Of a stretch of 64,000 nt of DNA, positions 62,386-64,000 are shown piece by piece. Under the pieces are notes generated by a model that saw nothing but the letters and a program-made list of their open reading frames with translations, was not told where the DNA came from and ran no database searches. Position 1 is the stretch's first letter; each line of letters opens with the position of its first letter. This DNA is from Psychrobacillus lasiicapitis (GTDB lineage Bacteria; Bacillota; Bacilli; Bacillales_A; Planococcaceae), in contig NZ_VDGH01000008.1 in NCBI RefSeq assembly GCF_006861795.1, forward strand, positions 62,001 to 126,000. Direction: 5' to 3'. Both the position numbers and the translations under genes were made by a program.

Positions 62386-62883
62386 TTGAGAATTTTAAAT
62401 TTTATTGAAAGCGCTTTATCCGGACTTTTTTTCCTTGTGGGTATTGCAATTAGCCTATACTCCGTCTTTATGAGGTATGTAATCGGGGCTTCTCAAAGCT
62501 GGGCAACAGAAGTTTATACGATGCTACTTGTATGGGCGATTTTCATAGGATTCTCTACAGCTTTAAAAGACGATAAACATATAGCCATCGAGTTTCTGTA
62601 CGACAAATCAGGTCCGAAAATAAGAGGTTTCTGTCAAGTTATTACTTTTGTTATTGGGATTGGCTTTAGTATTTTTATCTTTTGGACAGGCTTAGAAATG
62701 GTTTTAGTAGCGCACGAACAGGCTATTAAAACGATTGATCTTGGTTTCCCTATTTGGATTAACTACTTAATCATGCCAATCGCAGGTGCTTTGTTATTTA
62801 TACGCTTTTGTGAGAAAGCCTATAGATTTTTTGTTAAAAAAGAAGATGTTACGGGAGGGAGTGATTTAGAGTGGCAGCAATAA
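62386..62883 (+). CDS. dctQ: TRAP transporter small permease DctQ
   Basis: A 165-residue membrane protein with four helices, the usual DctQ size. WATEVYTMLLVWAIFIGFSTALKDDKHIAIEFL is characteristic. It forms the small membrane subunit with DctM. Start is TTG, with GGGGAGGA eight bases upstream. Its end overlaps the dctM start by 13 bases. Confidence 0.88.
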   Translation: MRILNFIESALSGLFFLVGIAISLYSVFMRYVIGASQSWATEVYTMLLVWAIFIGFSTALKDDKHIAIEFLYDKSGPKIRGFCQVITFVIGIGFSIFIFWTGLEMVLVAHEQAIKTIDLGFPIWINYLIMPIAGALLFIRFCEKAYRFFVKKEDVTGGSDLEWQQ

Positions 62884-64000
62884 TCGTTATTGTTTTATTG
62901 TTTGTGTTAGCTTTTTTGAGAGTTCCTATCGCCATAAGTTTAGTCGTCTCTAGTGTCACTGGTCTATTTTTAGTAGACTTCTCACTTAACACCGTTATTC
63001 AAAAAATGTTTACGGGTGTGAATAGTACTACACTAATGGCCATTCCTGGCTTTGTGTTCGCGGGATTAATAATGGCTAAGGGTGGAATTTCCAAGTATTT
63101 GATCGAGTGTATTAAAACTTGGGTGGGTCATACAAAGGGTGGTTTATCGGTCGTTGCTGTTCTAACTTGTATGGTTTTTGCTGCTATTTCTGGATCTAGC
63201 CCTGCTACTGCAGCAGCTATTGGAGCGATTATGATTCCAATGATGGTAAAAGCAGGATACGATAAAAATTATGCAATGGGATTAGTTGCAGCAGCTGGGA
63301 CTCTTGGAATTTTAATTCCTCCTTCTATCCCACTTATTCTTTATAGCTCTGTTTCCGAAGAATCCACAGGAAAACTATTTTCTGCAGGTATTTTACCAGG
63401 CATATTGCTTGGCCTTGCATTAATGGTTTATGCCGTGATTGTAGCACATCGAAAAGGCTATGGCGGACTAGAAAAGGTGCCGTTAAATAAGCGTTGGAGA
63501 CCTACTTTAAAAGCTATATGGGGATTAGTAATGCCCGTTCTAATATTAGGAGCGATTTATAGTGGTATCGTTACACCAACAGAAGCATCCTTCCTAGCTT
63601 GCTTGTATGCTATTATTGTATCCATCTTTATTTACAGAGAATTAGATTGGGCTAAATTTAAGCAAATTCTAACGGAATCTGTTACTACGACATCGATGAT
63701 CTTTTTAATTATTGCCGCTGCACTTATATTAGGAATGTTCTTAACAACAGAACAAATTCCACAAGAGTTTGCTACTTGGGTAAGTGATAGTGGTTTTAAC
63801 AAATGGACGTTTTTAATCATCATTAGTATTGTATTTTTTATACTTGGAATGTTCTTGGAGCCAACTGCTATCATTCTAATTACACTTCCAATTTTATTGC
63901 CAATTATTGCAGCTTTGGATATCAATGTGATCCATTTTGCAATTATCATGGTAGTAAATATGGAACTGGGTATGATTACACCACCAGTTGGACTCAATTT
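62871..64000 (+). CDS. dctM: TRAP transporter large permease DctM (cut by the window end)
   Basis: Reading continues in frame from GTG at 62871 to the last base, about 376 residues, of a family usually near 425. It starts MAAIIVIVLLFVLAFLRVPI, then has the DctM hallmarks AISGSSPATAAAIGAIMIPMM and the GILIPPSIPLILYSSVS loop, and ends at the conserved MELGMITPPVGLN. GGAGGGAG lies 12-13 bases before the GTG. It forms the substrate channel with DctQ for the DctP-bound acid. The 3' end is outside the window. Confidence 0.9.
   Translation, partial: MAAIIVIVLLFVLAFLRVPIAISLVVSSVTGLFLVDFSLNTVIQKMFTGVNSTTLMAIPGFVFAGLIMAKGGISKYLIECIKTWVGHTKGGLSVVAVLTCMVFAAISGSSPATAAAIGAIMIPMMVKAGYDKNYAMGLVAAAGTLGILIPPSIPLILYSSVSEESTGKLFSAGILPGILLGLALMVYAVIVAHRKGYGGLEKVPLNKRWRPTLKAIWGLVMPVLILGAIYSGIVTPTEASFLACLYAIIVSIFIYRELDWAKFKQILTESVTTTSMIFLIIAAALILGMFLTTEQIPQEFATWVSDSGFNKWTFLIIISIVFFILGMFLEPTAIILITLPILLPIIAALDINVIHFAIIMVVNMELGMITPPVGLN

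Noticed and set aside
63632-63997. 121-codon minus-strand frame at the window end
   Set aside because: Antisense to dctM, which is continuous in frame to the last base and carries clear family motifs.

Overview
The window looks like the chromosome of a low-GC, spore-forming Bacillales bacterium, most like the Planococcaceae (Psychrobacillus/Sporosarcina/Lysinibacillus type). That placement is inferred from gene content: strong AGGAGG-type ribosome sites with many TTG/GTG starts, a bacillithiol-linked YtxJ protein, an RsbR-type stressosome protein, YusW, YuiD, LytH-like and RocB proteins, and a Firmicutes-type ESX/type VII secretion locus. No rRNA, tRNA, CRISPR array or intact transposase gene was seen.

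Layout. 1-4.5 kb: NlpC/P60 wall hydrolase, chemoreceptor, NADP glutamate dehydrogenase. 4.8-7.5 kb: YfcC-type carrier plus M20 amidohydrolase. 8.3-14 kb: an arginine-type operon on the minus strand (two amidinotransferase-fold enzymes, permease, RocB) diverging from an IclR regulator, with two matching operator palindromes over the promoter start region. 15.5-32.4 kb: a complete type VII secretion locus on the minus strand (EsxA, YukD, EssB, EssC, EsaA, EssA, then YwqH/YwqI-like partners). It ends in two cassettes, each an LXG effector with a glycine-rich hydrophobic C-terminus followed by a multi-pass membrane protein, a plausible membrane-toxin/immunity pairing. 33-38.6 kb: fatty-acid beta-oxidation cluster with a TetR regulator. 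38.9-46 kb: mechanosensitive-type channel, RsbR-like and YtxJ proteins, two YusW lipoproteins (one behind a good sigma-B-type promoter), YuiD, and an M23 peptidase.

46.5-64 kb: an 18-gene hydroxy-dicarboxylate island. It holds a very good match to D(-)-tartrate dehydratase, a two-subunit tartrate dehydratase/fumarase, a tartrate/D-malate dehydrogenase, a GarR-like reductase, a CaiB CoA-transferase, a CitE-like lyase, two MmgE/PrpD proteins, a GntR/FCD regulator, a DASS carrier and a TRAP transporter whose binding-protein gene diverges from its permease genes. A near-palindromic motif (TTGGATACAA) sits in the divergent transporter promoter region and before the second transcription unit, consistent with one GntR regulon.

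Non-coding structure is prominent. Four ~0.44-0.61 kb GC-rich fold-back elements with terminal inverted repeats lie at 2.6, 7.6, 14.0 and 40.8 kb. Four small arrays with a 21-base period lie at 7.5, 33.0, 46.3 and 59.1 kb. A multi-stem GC-rich block follows the secretion locus at 15.3-15.5 kb, and a double hairpin sits between two tartrate-island genes. All functions are read from sequence and family knowledge; no search or alignment was run.
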